Of a stretch of 64,000 nt of DNA, positions 1 to 7,555 are shown one piece after another. Numbering within the stretch: position 1 is the stretch's first letter; each line of letters begins with the position of its first letter. The stretch is from NCBI GenBank assembly GCA_944324825.1, contig CALUXU010000001.1, forward strand, positions 310,001 to 374,000, given 5' to 3'. Origin of the DNA: Candidatus Gastranaerophilales bacterium. Its GTDB lineage: Bacteria > Cyanobacteriota > Vampirovibrionia > Gastranaerophilales > Gastranaerophilaceae. Below the pieces are notes generated by a model that saw nothing but the letters and a program-made list of their open reading frames with translations, was not told where the DNA came from and ran no database searches. Made by a program: the position numbers and the translations under genes.

Positions 1-206
1 CTCATTTTAGAAGAACAATAAAAGCAGGTTTTGCTCAAAGACGCAAGAACATAAAAAACTGCTTGATAAACGGCGGATTTGATAAAGAAATTGTACCTGT
101 TGTACTGAAAAAACTCGAGATAGACACCAATACAAGAGCCGAAAATATCTCGATAGAAAAATTCGGAGAACTGTCAGAGGAATTAAAAAATGCAAGTCAA
201 AGTTAA
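1..206 (+). CDS. rsmA: 16S rRNA dimethyladenosine transferase RsmA, C-terminal fragment
   Basis: The window opens inside this gene. The last 67 codons are visible, read from position 3 to the TAA at 204-206. The stretch GFAQRRKNIKN and the following helical tail (RAENISIEKFGEL) match the C-terminal domain of RsmA/KsgA, which dimethylates two adjacent adenines near the 3' end of 16S rRNA. The catalytic SAM domain lies upstream of the window. The stop codon lies 17 bases inside ispE, so the two genes are translationally coupled; rsmA next to ispE is a common bacterial arrangement. The call rests only on this tail. Confidence 0.82.
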   Translation, partial: HFRRTIKAGFAQRRKNIKNCLINGGFDKEIVPVVLKKLEIDTNTRAENISIEKFGELSEELKNASQS

Positions 207-1041
207 AACTCCTGCCAAAATAAACTTAACAATGGAAGTATTAAACAAACGCCCTGACGGGTTTCATAACATACAAAGTGTTATGCAGATGATAGATTTG
301 TATGACTATTTAACGATTGAGGTAGAGGATTCCGATAAAAACGAGATTTTTCTCTCTGGTACAAGTGATGAAATCCCGTATAATGAAAAAAATCTTGTTT
401 ATAAAGCCGCAAAACTCTATCTTGATAAAACCGGTATAACAGACAAGAGAATAAAAATATTTATAGAAAAAAATATTCCTGTATCAGCCGGACTTGCAGG
501 CGGAAGCACAAATGCCGCAGGCACCATCTTCGGGTTAAATAAGTTGTTTAATCTTTTATCAAGAGAAGAACTACACGAATTATGTGCATCTTTAGGCTCC
601 GATTTGAATGTTTGTCTTGAAGGCGGCTGCCTTCTTGCAACGAGCAGGGGCGAAAAAATAGAACGCTTGCCGTTCAGAGAACATTCCGTATCCTTAATAA
701 AACCGCCAAATCTGGGTATTAGTGCAAAAGAAGCATACACAAAGTTTTCACAACTTGAAAAAAAACCTAATCTTGATATGACATTCAAAATGATTGATTC
801 CATTAAAGTCGGATGTGATGTAAGGCAGTTTTTACACAACGATTTGGAGGTTGCTGTTTTTGATGATTACGAAGAACTCCAAAAAATTAAATCCATGCTT
901 CCAAAATCAATCATGTCAGGCTCCGGCTCAACTTATTTTGTCATAGACGGCACAATCCCTCAAATTGACGGATACTGGGTTAAAAACGGACTCAAGTTTA
1001 TCCCGTCGGGGGTTGAAGAATATGAACTTTTATTAAAATAG
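190..1041 (+). CDS. ispE: 4-diphosphocytidyl-2-C-methyl-D-erythritol kinase IspE
   Basis: GHMP kinase of the MEP (non-mevalonate) isoprenoid pathway; it phosphorylates the 2-hydroxyl of CDP-methylerythritol. The 283-residue length is normal for the family. Visible motifs are the substrate-site N-terminus PAKINLTMEV with PDGFHNI, the glycine-rich ATP loop IPVSAGLAGGSTNAAG near residues 96-111, and the C-terminal GHMP motif MSGSGSTYFV. The ATG at 190 overlaps the end of rsmA and places the PAKIN motif correctly at the N-terminus. A later enzyme of the same pathway, IspH, is encoded at the other end of the window. The cytosolic assignment follows from the family. Confidence 0.95.
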   Translation: MQVKVKTPAKINLTMEVLNKRPDGFHNIQSVMQMIDLYDYLTIEVEDSDKNEIFLSGTSDEIPYNEKNLVYKAAKLYLDKTGITDKRIKIFIEKNIPVSAGLAGGSTNAAGTIFGLNKLFNLLSREELHELCASLGSDLNVCLEGGCLLATSRGEKIERLPFREHSVSLIKPPNLGISAKEAYTKFSQLEKKPNLDMTFKMIDSIKVGCDVRQFLHNDLEVAVFDDYEELQKIKSMLPKSIMSGSGSTYFVIDGTIPQIDGYWVKNGLKFIPSGVEEYELLLK

Positions 1042-1089
1042 CCGTTAAGGGTATTAACAAAATATATATGTCAATGATAAAATAACTCT

Positions 1090-1905
1090 ATGGAGAACTT
1101 AGAGGATATGTATTCTGAAGTTCCGCCAACCAAATTAAGGGATAAGGAAGAAAAATTCCGACCGGCGCGAACATCTAAATTTTGGCTATGGGTAGCAGAC
1201 AGATTCTTCTACAACATGTTGGAGAACCGTTTTTATGCTATGCGCTATAAAGGGGTCGAAAACCTTAAATCATTAGGCAAAATCCCTACAATTTTCTTTG
1301 CCCCTCACTGCAACTGGTGGGACGGTATTGTCGGATACAATATCTGCAACAGATTGCTAAAAAAAGAAATCAGACTTATGGTTGAAGAATTGAACAGATT
1401 TCCGCTATTACGCAGAGGCGGTGCGTTCAATGTGAACAAAAAATCTGCACAAGCATCTATGGATGCGCTTAAGTATTCGGTCAACCTGTTATCAGATTTA
1501 CGAAACATATTATACATTTATCCGCAAGGAATTATTAAACCGCCTAATTTCAGACCGATTGAGTTTCAAACAGGCATGACATATATTGCACAAAAAGCGG
1601 CAAAAAAATACGGTAAAGTTAATCTTGTACCTTTGGCAGTAAGTTATTTGTTTATGCGTGATAACCGACCTGAAATCTGGGTTGAGTTCGGTAAAGAAAT
1701 TACTCTCGATACTCCAAAAATCGATAGAAAAGAATACACCGAATTCCTTGCAAAATCACTTGAAGAATTGTGTGACAGCCAAGCACAAGACTTATCTCAT
1801 GCAAAATTTGAAGGCTACCAAACCCTGTTCCAACAAAAATTAGCCTGGTACAGACGTATTGAACAATGGCTGAAACGTATTGATAACAAAGGACACCATT
1901 CATAA
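1090..1905 (+). CDS. 1-acyl-glycerol-3-phosphate acyltransferase-like (PlsC/LPLAT) protein
   Basis: Member of the lysophospholipid acyltransferase superfamily, which moves fatty acyl groups onto glycerolipid acceptors at the inner membrane. The catalytic H-x4-D motif is seen as HCNWWD (residues 73-78), and the usual FPEG block appears as IYPQG near residue 145. At 271 residues it is somewhat longer than minimal PlsC, with a basic N-terminal extension and a C-terminal helical tail. It has no obvious signal peptide. It starts 48 bases after ispE on the same strand and may be cotranscribed. The acceptor cannot be told from sequence; it could act in glycerophospholipid, lipid A or carotenoid acylation. 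Confidence 0.75.
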   Translation: MENLEDMYSEVPPTKLRDKEEKFRPARTSKFWLWVADRFFYNMLENRFYAMRYKGVENLKSLGKIPTIFFAPHCNWWDGIVGYNICNRLLKKEIRLMVEELNRFPLLRRGGAFNVNKKSAQASMDALKYSVNLLSDLRNILYIYPQGIIKPPNFRPIEFQTGMTYIAQKAAKKYGKVNLVPLAVSYLFMRDNRPEIWVEFGKEITLDTPKIDRKEYTEFLAKSLEELCDSQAQDLSHAKFEGYQTLFQQKLAWYRRIEQWLKRIDNKGHHS

Positions 1906-1938
1906 AATATTTATTGGCCTATTTAATTTTATTTTGAA

Positions 1939-1967
1939 TTTACATATACAGGATATTATATTAAAAT
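1939..1967 (+). promoter_or_regulatory. Sigma70-type promoter of the small toxin-like ORF
   Basis: TTTACA (1939-1944) and TAAAAT (1962-1967) are separated by 17 bases, close to consensus. Transcription would start near 1974 and give a leader of about 70 bases before the GTG at 2045. The leader holds a C-rich run (around 1990-2000) that could pair weakly with the G-rich ribosome binding site. Confidence 0.5.
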
Positions 1968-2044
1968 AATTACGGGTAAGCTCCTATTCTTCCCCACCGA
2001 CACAAACTTGTTAAGAGGATTAAAGCGGAAAGGGGGTGATAAAG

Positions 2045-2119
2045 GTGAAATTCTGTATAACAGAAAAAGCGCTATGGCTTATCTTGTTGATAATCATAGC
2101 ACTTTATTACACCAAATAG
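2045..2119 (+). CDS. 24-residue single-helix membrane peptide, candidate type I toxin
   Basis: A GTG start is preceded by a strong Shine-Dalgarno run (GGGGGTGAT, 2034-2042) and encodes MKFCITEKALWLILLIIIAL followed by YYTK. This is a charged N-terminal turn and one hydrophobic helix of about 14 residues, ending in lysine. Peptides of this form are typical of type I toxin-antitoxin systems (the Fst, TxpA, Bsr and Ldr classes). It has its own promoter, and a second promoter on the opposite strand just downstream points back across it. I cannot match the peptide to a named family. It could instead be a small membrane regulator. Confidence 0.5.
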   Translation: MKFCITEKALWLILLIIIALYYTK

Positions 2120-2170
2120 GGAGTTAAGAAGAGCCTTAAGAGAACTCACCTCTTGAGGTTCTTTCCCTAT
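2050..2170 (-). ncRNA. Candidate antisense RNA to the small toxin-like ORF
   Basis: A - strand promoter is visible: the -35 box TTGTAA (complement of 2199-2204) and the -10 box TATAAT (complement of 2177-2182) are 16 bases apart, and the predicted start is near 2170. The RNA would run leftwards through a hairpin-rich segment (arms around 2140-2149 and 2154-2165) and into the 3' half of the peptide gene, as type I antitoxins do. Its left end is not visible, so that boundary is a guess. Confidence 0.35.
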
Positions 2171-2176
2171 ATTTCT

Positions 2177-2204
2177 ATTATACATTATGTTCAGCATTTT
2201 ACAA
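2177..2204 (-). promoter_or_regulatory. Antisense promoter facing the small ORF
   Basis: On the - strand the sequence reads TTGTAA, 16 bases, TATAAT, a perfect -10 box. It lies about 60 bases beyond the stop codon of the 24-residue peptide and directs transcription back towards it. Confidence 0.5.
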
Positions 2205-2346
2205 GTCAAAAACAGTGATTATACAAATGTAAACAAATGTAACATAATTAGAAAAATATGTTATAAAAAAAGCAAGTTTTGGATAGTTATATACTTTATA
2301 TATATGTAGATACTAAAACTTCTAAAAGTCCCGAGGAGAGCTAAAT

Positions 2347-2676
2347 ATGGCACTGTTATTCGCTAACGTTGCGGAACAATACGCAATGAAAAAACACGAA
2401 GAAGAAGATACTGTTAAACTATCAACTAAAGTCAGTGATTTATTTGATGTCATTGATAATCCAGAGGGGGCTGTCGGAAATGATAAATGCACGGATGAGC
2501 CGCCGCAAAAAGTATTTATGACTTCTGTCGCAAACGAATACTACAAGAAGTCCATTGAAGATATTAACAATACCAAAATCGGAAACAAAGCTGTAAGGAG
2601 AAAAAACTTCCAACAAATTATGAAAGAGTCGTTTTTCTACGGCGCTAACAGATTCGGTAACAACTTCATTGCATAA
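2347..2676 (+). CDS. Hypothetical protein, 109 residues
   Basis: I do not recognise this protein. It follows a clear ribosome binding site (GAGGAGAG, spacing 6) and has ordinary coding character. The product is soluble, with an acidic middle (residues 18-50) and a basic C-terminal third (AVRRKNFQQIMKESF) ending in an aromatic, glycine-rich tail. No signal peptide, membrane helix or known motif is seen. It stands alone between the toxin-like locus and a long repeat-rich spacer. It is probably a lineage-specific cytoplasmic protein. Confidence 0.6.
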   Translation: MALLFANVAEQYAMKKHEEEDTVKLSTKVSDLFDVIDNPEGAVGNDKCTDEPPQKVFMTSVANEYYKKSIEDINNTKIGNKAVRRKNFQQIMKESFFYGANRFGNNFIA

Positions 2677-2828
2677 ACCCGGTCATTGCGAGACGCTTTA
2701 GCGGCGCGGCAATCTGGATAAAAAGATACCGAAGGTAACAAAAACGAATCTTAAAAAAGAATAAAAAACAAGTTAATTAGACCATGATTAGCTTGATTAT
2801 ACGGACAGGGACAAATTAGGAAAATTTT

Positions 2829-2852
2829 AGCGGTCATTCGACCGCTTTTTTT
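2829..2852 (+). terminator. Rho-independent terminator
   Basis: AGCGGTCATTCGACCGCT forms a 7-base-pair hairpin with a CATT loop, followed by eight T residues. It lies about 150 bases past the stop of the 109-residue gene and directly before a dispersed structured repeat. Confidence 0.75.
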
Positions 2853-2990
2853 GTGCTACGCACGTAGACATGTTACGACCTGTGTCCGGTTTGACTTATA
2901 ACTACAAAGTTAAATTATGATGACAAAATCTCATCGTCAAACCATTCTGTTCATTATGCATTTTTTTATGCCATTTACCCCTGAACCGCC
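2853..2990 (+). repeat. Dispersed structured repeat, copy A1
   Basis: It begins with a palindromic CTACGCACGTAG and ACATGTTACG, then carries an inverted repeat GGTTTGAC (2888-2895) / GTCAAACC (2936-2943) spanning 56 bases, and ends with TCTGTTCATTATG and a TTTACCCC tract. Copy A2 (3189-3303) is nearly identical. Copy B (6560-6690) has diverged but keeps the same spacing and a compensated stem. Confidence 0.75.
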
Positions 2991-3103
2991 AATAATCCAA
3001 GACAGCGGATTTTGGCAAGAGTGAGCGTAGCGAAACTCGTCCTGGCGAGAGCTGCGTTGAGCCGGTCGAGCCGCCAAAATCCAAGACAGTGCTACGCACA
3101 AGA

Positions 3104-3145
3104 ACTCTGTTGAAAAGATTAAGTATCTTTTCAATAGAGGCAGGT
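3104..3145. repeat. Small palindromic element with GATTAAGTATC core
   Basis: A perfect 10-base inverted repeat, TTGAAAAGAT (3110-3119) and ATCTTTTCAA (3125-3134), surrounds the loop TAAGT and is preceded by ACTCTG. A related element with a different stem but the same loop and the same ACTCTG flank interrupts the tRNA-Met remnant at 36125-36168. Confidence 0.65.
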
Positions 3146-3188
3146 GAGTCAGAACTTGTTCTGTGAACAGTATTACAATGCATCAAAC

Positions 3189-3303
3189 TTCCGGTTTGAC
3201 TTATAACTACAAAGTTAAATTATGATGACAAAATCTCATCGTCAAACCATTCTGTTCATTATGCATTTTTTATACCATTTCCCCCTACACCTGAGCTGCC
3301 AAT
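3189..3303 (+). repeat. Dispersed structured repeat, copy A2
   Basis: This is a near-exact copy of 2886-3000, with the inverted repeat GGTTTGAC (3193-3200) / GTCAAACC (3241-3248) again spanning 56 bases. The G+C-rich spacer between the two copies (3000-3188) holds further short inverted repeats, including the element at 3104-3145. No gene is visible in it. Confidence 0.75.
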
Positions 3304-3610
3304 AATTAGATAGTGAGGAGTGAATGAAAAGCGGCTAAGTAGTCAGGAAGTTAAGTAAGTGTCTGTTTGGCAAGTATGCCCAACCGACTACCCTCTCCTG
3401 ATAGGAGAGGGTAGGGTGAGGTGTAGGTTGGGATAAATGTTTAAGCGGTAAAATTTTGATTCCAACATTGGTAAGAACCTGAAATAAATTCAGGTTGACA
3501 AGGTATGTTGATTTCGCCCAGCTGCTTGACTTCATAGCTGCTTAGCCGCTTTCTTCAAAGAGTAAGCACTAGCTCAACCCAATATATTTACCCCATTTAC
3601 CCCCCCTAGC
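3304..3610. repeat. Intergenic mosaic repeat ending in a TTTACCCC tract
   Basis: This noncoding stretch has a hairpin at 3393-3412 (CTCTCCTGATAGGAGAG) and ends with a segment TAGCCGCTTTCTTC, GTAAGC and ATTTACCCCATTTACCCCCC. The end segment recurs at 7000-7072 and 60083-60135, and parts of it appear at 48900 and 49800. The first part resembles the AGTGAATAG / GTGACTGGGTGATT segments at 6837-6900 and 59998-60040. It lies directly upstream of the L,D-transpeptidase gene. Confidence 0.6.
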
Positions 3611-3641
3611 AAAAAAAATTTTTACAAGGTTTATAGATAAT

Positions 3642-4322
3642 ATGATACATCTATCATCAATCAATAATCCTGTTTCATTCAGCGGAAACAACGAGAATAA
3701 GAGAAGAAATACAAACAGCATAATTCCGGCTGCATTATTAATGTTGTCGTTGAATACAGGAACACCTGTTTATGGTGACACGTTTGTCAAAACCGATAGC
3801 GTTGAGATTATAGACAGCTTAAAGACAATCAAAAACCCTACAAGATTATCGGAAGAAGAACTGCTTGCAGCTCCGACACCTAAAGTTAAAATAAGGGACA
3901 AAGATACTAATGTCGGGATTGTTGTAGATACCAAAACAAATAAATTGTATCGTTATGATAAATCAGGAGAAGTGATAGACGGATATCATGTTGCAACAGG
4001 AAAACTAAACCGATACGGAAAATCACTAACCGATACAGGGATAAGACGAGTACATCATATTGAAACATACCCTTATAAATCTGCTCCGGGCACAAAACGT
4101 AACCGTAATCCTAAAGCATACGGCCCAAATATTTTGTACCTTACAACCATTAATCGTAAAACGGGAGAGGAAGAAGGTTCTAACGGCGAATTTATACACG
4201 GGAACAACGATATAGACAGTATAGGTACTTATGCATCACACGGCTGTATCAGAATGGATAATGATGTAATTAAAATGTTTGCAAAAGAAGTAAAAAAAGG
4301 AACTTTAGTTTTAATTAAATAA
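3642..4322 (+). CDS. L,D-transpeptidase (YkuD/ErfK family)
   Basis: Peptidoglycan cross-linking or protein-anchoring transpeptidase with a catalytic cysteine. The family signature is clear: a histidine in EFIHGNND followed by the active-site block SHGCIRMDNDV near residues 199-209. The N-terminal 45 residues hold a short hydrophobic segment (IIPAALLMLSLNTG, about residues 28-41) that may export the protein, so it likely acts in the periplasm. The segment before it contains VSFSG. The gene starts after a weak ribosome binding site and is followed 12 bases later by an unknown gene that is probably cotranscribed. The exact linkage made cannot be told from sequence. Confidence 0.85.
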   Translation: MIHLSSINNPVSFSGNNENKRRNTNSIIPAALLMLSLNTGTPVYGDTFVKTDSVEIIDSLKTIKNPTRLSEEELLAAPTPKVKIRDKDTNVGIVVDTKTNKLYRYDKSGEVIDGYHVATGKLNRYGKSLTDTGIRRVHHIETYPYKSAPGTKRNRNPKAYGPNILYLTTINRKTGEEEGSNGEFIHGNNDIDSIGTYASHGCIRMDNDVIKMFAKEVKKGTLVLIK

Positions 4323-4333
4323 GGAAGTATAAA

Positions 4334-4795
4334 ATGGAAAAAATGGATTATTATATAGTAAGACAACACGCATCTGATGTGTATAGATACGGGCGGAACG
4401 ATGATGACAGAATCGTAAATTCAATGATAAATCTTTATAAAGAAGCAAAAAAATCTCCATCAACTGCTATGTTAATAAATCAAGATACAATAAATAAGTC
4501 TTTTAACAGATATCAGGACGAAATGCTTGATGATGTATCAAGAGGAGATTTCAAGGCAATAAAATCTTTTATGAGAAAGTCAAAAGCTGCTACAAATAAT
4601 ATAGATAATACTATGAAGCATAAGTTAGTCGCACCATACGTTCAAGAATATAAAACAAACTTACACAAATTGTATCCCAAAACGGCTACTCTTCGAGAAC
4701 TTATTATAAAATTAGATTGTATAGATTTTAATAAAGTAATGCCTAAGACTAAAGGATTTAAAAAATTCTTATTGTCTAACTATATAAAAAAATAA
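4334..4795 (+). CDS. Hypothetical protein, 153 residues, downstream of L,D-transpeptidase
   Basis: I do not recognise this protein. It starts 12 bases after the L,D-transpeptidase gene with a good ribosome binding site (AAGGAAG, spacing 7), so the two form an operon that ends at a strong terminator. The product is lysine-rich, mostly helical and soluble, without a signal peptide or membrane segment. Two motifs look repetitive in character (DDVSRGDFKAIKSFMRKSK and FNKVMPKTKGFKKFLLSN) but give no family. A role linked to its neighbour is possible but not shown. Confidence 0.6.
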   Translation: MEKMDYYIVRQHASDVYRYGRNDDDRIVNSMINLYKEAKKSPSTAMLINQDTINKSFNRYQDEMLDDVSRGDFKAIKSFMRKSKAATNNIDNTMKHKLVAPYVQEYKTNLHKLYPKTATLRELIIKLDCIDFNKVMPKTKGFKKFLLSNYIKK

Positions 4796-4822
4796 AAAAG
4801 CGAGGTTTAAAACCTCGCTTTT
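4795..4822. terminator. Bidirectional terminator between the converging gene pair
   Basis: AAAAAGCGAGGTTT pairs with AAACCTCGCTTTTT, giving an A-tract on one side and a T-tract on the other. It can end the + strand operon and lysS on the - strand. Confidence 0.85.
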
Positions 4823-4825
4823 TAC

Positions 4826-6331
4826 TTATTGATTTTCTATTCTTCTCATAGTCGGGAATGCTATAACATCTCTGATTGTTTGAGAATCGGTCAGAAGCAT
4901 GACTAATCTGTCGATACCCATGCCCATGCCGCCTGTTGGAGGCATGCCGTATTCAAGAGCATTGATATAATCTTCGTCAATAGACATTGCTTCTTCGTCC
5001 CCGTTCGCTTTAGCAAGAGCCTGAGCTTCAAATCTGTATCTCTGGTCAATCGGGTCAGACAATTCAGAGAATGCGTTTGCGATTTCCCAACCGTTGACAC
5101 GTGTTTCAAAACGTTCAGTCAATCTGTCATTTTCTCTGTGAACCTTTGCCAGAGGAGAAATTTCCCTAGGATAATCAATGATATGGCAAGGTTGAATCAA
5201 TGATGGCTCAACTTTTGCTTCAAAGACAGCATCAACGACTTGTCCCCAGTTCATATCGTCATCAACATCAACATGGAGTTCTCTTGCTTTTTGGATTGCT
5301 TCTTCCGGAGTAAAAATATCCAAGAAATCAATACCTGTGGCTTCTTTGATAGAACCTATCATGGTTTTTCTATCCCATGGCGGTGTTAAATCAATTTCGT
5401 GTTCGCCGTATTTAATCTTTAATGTTCCGAGAACTTCTTGTGCAACGTATGCGACCATGTTTTCAGTCAGGGTCATCATATCATTATAGTCAGCGTATGC
5501 CTGATACAATTCAATCATTGTAAATTCAGGGTTATGACGAGTATCAATACCTTCATTTCTGAAGCATTTGCCTATTTCATAAACTCTTTCAGAAACACCG
5601 CCAACAATTAATCTTTTCAGATACAATTCAAGCGCGATTCTCATCGTTAAATCCATATCAAGTGCGTTATGGTGTGTATAGAATGGTCTTGCATTTGCAC
5701 CTGATGCAAGAGTTTGAAGTATTGGAGTTTCGACCTCCATGTACCCGTCATTGTTCAAAAATTCTCTTATTTTAGAGATTATTAAACTTCTTTTTCTGAA
5801 GGTATCTCTTGTTTTTTCGTTAACAATCAAATCCACATATCTTTGACGGTATCTTGTTTCTACATCAGTCAAACCGTGGAATTTTTCCGGAAGGGTTTGA
5901 AGTGATTTAGAAAGAATTTTGTAAGACGTTGCTTTGATTGATAATTCACCTCTAGGAGTTCTTCTGATTGTTCCGTAGAAGCCAAGAATATCACCTACAT
6001 CTACAAGTTTTAATGTTTTGACCATTTCAGGATCCATGTTTTCTTTGTGAGAGAAAATTTGGATTTTTCCGGTTGCATCCATAAGGTCAATAAACATGCC
6101 TGTATTTCTGATTGCCATTACACGTCCTGCAACAGCGTATTTATCTTCAGTTTCTTCGCCGGCAGGAAGGTCTTTGTATTTTTCCTGCAAATCAACTGCG
6201 TTAGCGTTTTTATCAAACGTATAAGGGTATGGATTTATACCTTTATCTACTAATTCAGCAAGTTTTTCTAATCGTCTTTGTCTGATTGATTCTTTTGCCG
6301 AAATTGGTTCTCGTGTCGCGTTTTCTGACAT
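4826..6331 (-). CDS. lysS: Lysyl-tRNA synthetase, class II
   Basis: It charges tRNA-Lys with lysine in the cytosol. The 501-residue length is normal for class II LysRS. Seen in order are an N-terminal OB-fold anticodon-binding domain (AVAGRVMAIRNTGMFIDL, about residues 66-83), class II motif 1 around YMEVETPIL, motif 2 FRNEGIDTRHNPEFTMIELY, and the C-terminal motif 3 GGMGMGIDRLVMLL. Insertions and linkers match the bacterial enzyme. It is a single-gene unit; the upstream region 6332-6420 is AT-rich, with a plausible - strand promoter but no visible T-box. The start is supported by GAGGAAA just upstream. Confidence 0.97.
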   Translation of the reverse strand: MSENATREPISAKESIRQRRLEKLAELVDKGINPYPYTFDKNANAVDLQEKYKDLPAGEETEDKYAVAGRVMAIRNTGMFIDLMDATGKIQIFSHKENMDPEMVKTLKLVDVGDILGFYGTIRRTPRGELSIKATSYKILSKSLQTLPEKFHGLTDVETRYRQRYVDLIVNEKTRDTFRKRSLIISKIREFLNNDGYMEVETPILQTLASGANARPFYTHHNALDMDLTMRIALELYLKRLIVGGVSERVYEIGKCFRNEGIDTRHNPEFTMIELYQAYADYNDMMTLTENMVAYVAQEVLGTLKIKYGEHEIDLTPPWDRKTMIGSIKEATGIDFLDIFTPEEAIQKARELHVDVDDDMNWGQVVDAVFEAKVEPSLIQPCHIIDYPREISPLAKVHRENDRLTERFETRVNGWEIANAFSELSDPIDQRYRFEAQALAKANGDEEAMSIDEDYINALEYGMPPTGGMGMGIDRLVMLLTDSQTIRDVIAFPTMRRIENQ

Positions 6332-6464
6332 AAAATTTTCCTCATTTTGTTGTAGAAATTAATACTTTAGTTATATGTTAGCATAAAAATATTTTAAATA
6401 CCGCAGAAAAACTATACCTATGGTTGTAAATCAAAAATCATACATTTTTATGATTTTATTTCGC

Positions 6465-6492
6465 TTGACAACTGCTAACATTACCGTATACT
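6465..6492 (+). promoter_or_regulatory. Near-consensus sigma70 promoter in the lysS upstream spacer
   Basis: TTGACA (6465-6470), 16 bases, TATACT (6487-6492). The promoter points away from lysS, and no gene follows before the terminator at 6528-6558. Confidence 0.6.
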
Positions 6493-6498
6493 CCTTAA

Positions 6499-6558
6499 AA
6501 ACGACGATACACATATCCCTAATCAACAGCTATGTAGATTTTTACATAGCTTTTTTTT
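6499..6558 (+). ncRNA. Candidate 58-base small RNA (promoter-terminator cassette)
   Basis: A near-consensus promoter is followed about 30 bases after its predicted start by a strong terminator: AGCTATGTA (6528-6536) pairs with TACATAGCT (6543-6551), then eight T residues. The short transcript would have no ORF. The single-stranded 5' part reads ACGACGATACACATATCC. A similar terminator followed by the same repeat family occurs at 2829-2990. Confidence 0.45.
6528..6558 (+). terminator. Rho-independent terminator
   Basis: A nine-base-pair stem AGCTATGTA / TACATAGCT with a six-base loop is followed by a run of eight T residues. Confidence 0.8.
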
Positions 6559-6559
6559 G

Positions 6560-6690
6560 GCACTACGTGCGTAGATATGTTACGTTTAATTTTCGGTTTG
6601 GTTTAAACCTACAAGTTTTATTTATTATTACAAGACATCAACACCAAACCAGTCTGTTCATTATGTTATATTTCTTCATTTACCCTTGGC
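6560..6690 (+). repeat. Dispersed structured repeat, copy B
   Basis: Related to copies A1 and A2. It has the palindrome CTACGTGCGTAG, ATATGTTACG, an inverted repeat GGTTTGGT (6595-6602) / ACCAAACC (6643-6650) again spanning 56 bases, TCTGTTCATTATG and CATTTACCC. Compared with copy A, two stem positions differ on both arms so that pairing is kept. A half copy (GTAGACATGTTACGACCTG, then CCGGTTTGGTTTATA) follows at 6795-6830. Confidence 0.75.
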
Positions 6691-7059
6691 AAGGCGACGA
6701 CCGAACGTAGTGAGAGGCGAGCAAGAATCAACGGAAACGTTGAGTTTTCGTTGTGATTGCGAGCGGTGCCGTTTAATGCGAGGCGCAGTATGGCGTAGAC
6801 ATGTTACGACCTGTGTCCGGTTTGGTTTATAAAAAAGTGATTAAGTGACTGGGTGATTAAGTGATTAAGCCAGTGAATAGTGAGGTGTGATTAGTGAATA
6901 GAAAAGCAGCTGAGTAATTAAGCAGTTACGCAGCTAAGATGGTTGATTGCTCCGAATATTAGAATAATTTTGCCTAGCTGCTTGACTTCATAGCCGCTTA
7001 TCTACTTTCTTCCATGGGTAAGCGCAATTCTAACCAAATTCATTTACCCCTTTAGCCCT
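6691..7059. repeat. Repeat-rich noncoding spacer
   Basis: No gene is visible here. The stretch holds a G+C-rich part (6690-6800), a half copy of the structured repeat, a run of GTGATTAAGTGAC-like direct repeats (6836-6900), and the TAGCCGCTTATCTACTTTC / GGGTAAGC / TTTACCCC mosaic that also occurs at 3535-3605 and 60083-60135. The TTTACCCC part runs to the stop codon of the next - strand gene. Confidence 0.6.
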
Positions 7060-7356
7060 TTACCCCTCCATGGCCATCATTAGAATAGCGAGCATGTCAT
7101 CTTTATACTTCGCTTTCAGGATTGCATTAAGGCTTTCTTTAGTCAGTTTTCCGCCTTCAAAACCATAATGAGAGGTATAATGCTTTGCAATATTTCTTCG
7201 TCCGTTGTTTACTTGCTCTGTTATTGCAAGCACCTGTGATATTGTTTCTTTAGTTAATGCTTTGTTCCCTATATTCAATAAAAAATTTAAATTCTCTTTT
7301 GCTTGTTTCGGATTCTTTGATTCTTGTATCTTCTTTTTAATCTCGTTTAATGGCAT
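7060..7356 (-). CDS. Hypothetical protein, 98 residues
   Basis: I do not recognise this protein. It is a short, lysine-rich, helical protein starting MPLNEIKKKIQES and ending LAILMMAMEG. It has no signal peptide and no membrane segment apart from the weakly hydrophobic C-terminus. The stop codon abuts a GGGGTAAA repeat tract, as also happens at the GH77 gene and nearly so at the HlyD gene. The coding frame is continuous, but the ribosome binding site (AAGGAT, on the - strand) is modest, so it may be lineage-specific. Confidence 0.5.
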   Translation of the reverse strand: MPLNEIKKKIQESKNPKQAKENLNFLLNIGNKALTKETISQVLAITEQVNNGRRNIAKHYTSHYGFEGGKLTKESLNAILKAKYKDDMLAILMMAMEG

Positions 7357-7555
7357 ATTAAATATCCTTTATTGATTGTAATAATTTATTAATGATAAAT
7401 GAAACATTGAAAAGTTAAAATATGTAACAAATATATATATTTTATATAAAAATAGTAAATTTTTTGAGAAAAGAATACTTTTAATAAATATATAGAAAAA
7501 CTATGGCATGCGCCCAGGGCATGCTGTATAATTAACGAGGAAATACAGGGTACAA

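Noticed and set aside
417-839. - strand ORF of 140 codons within ispE
   Set aside because: It is a shadow of ispE, which is fully conserved on the + strand.
6420-6710. + strand ORF of 96 codons
   Set aside because: It runs through the promoter, the terminator and the structured repeat, so the frame is incidental.
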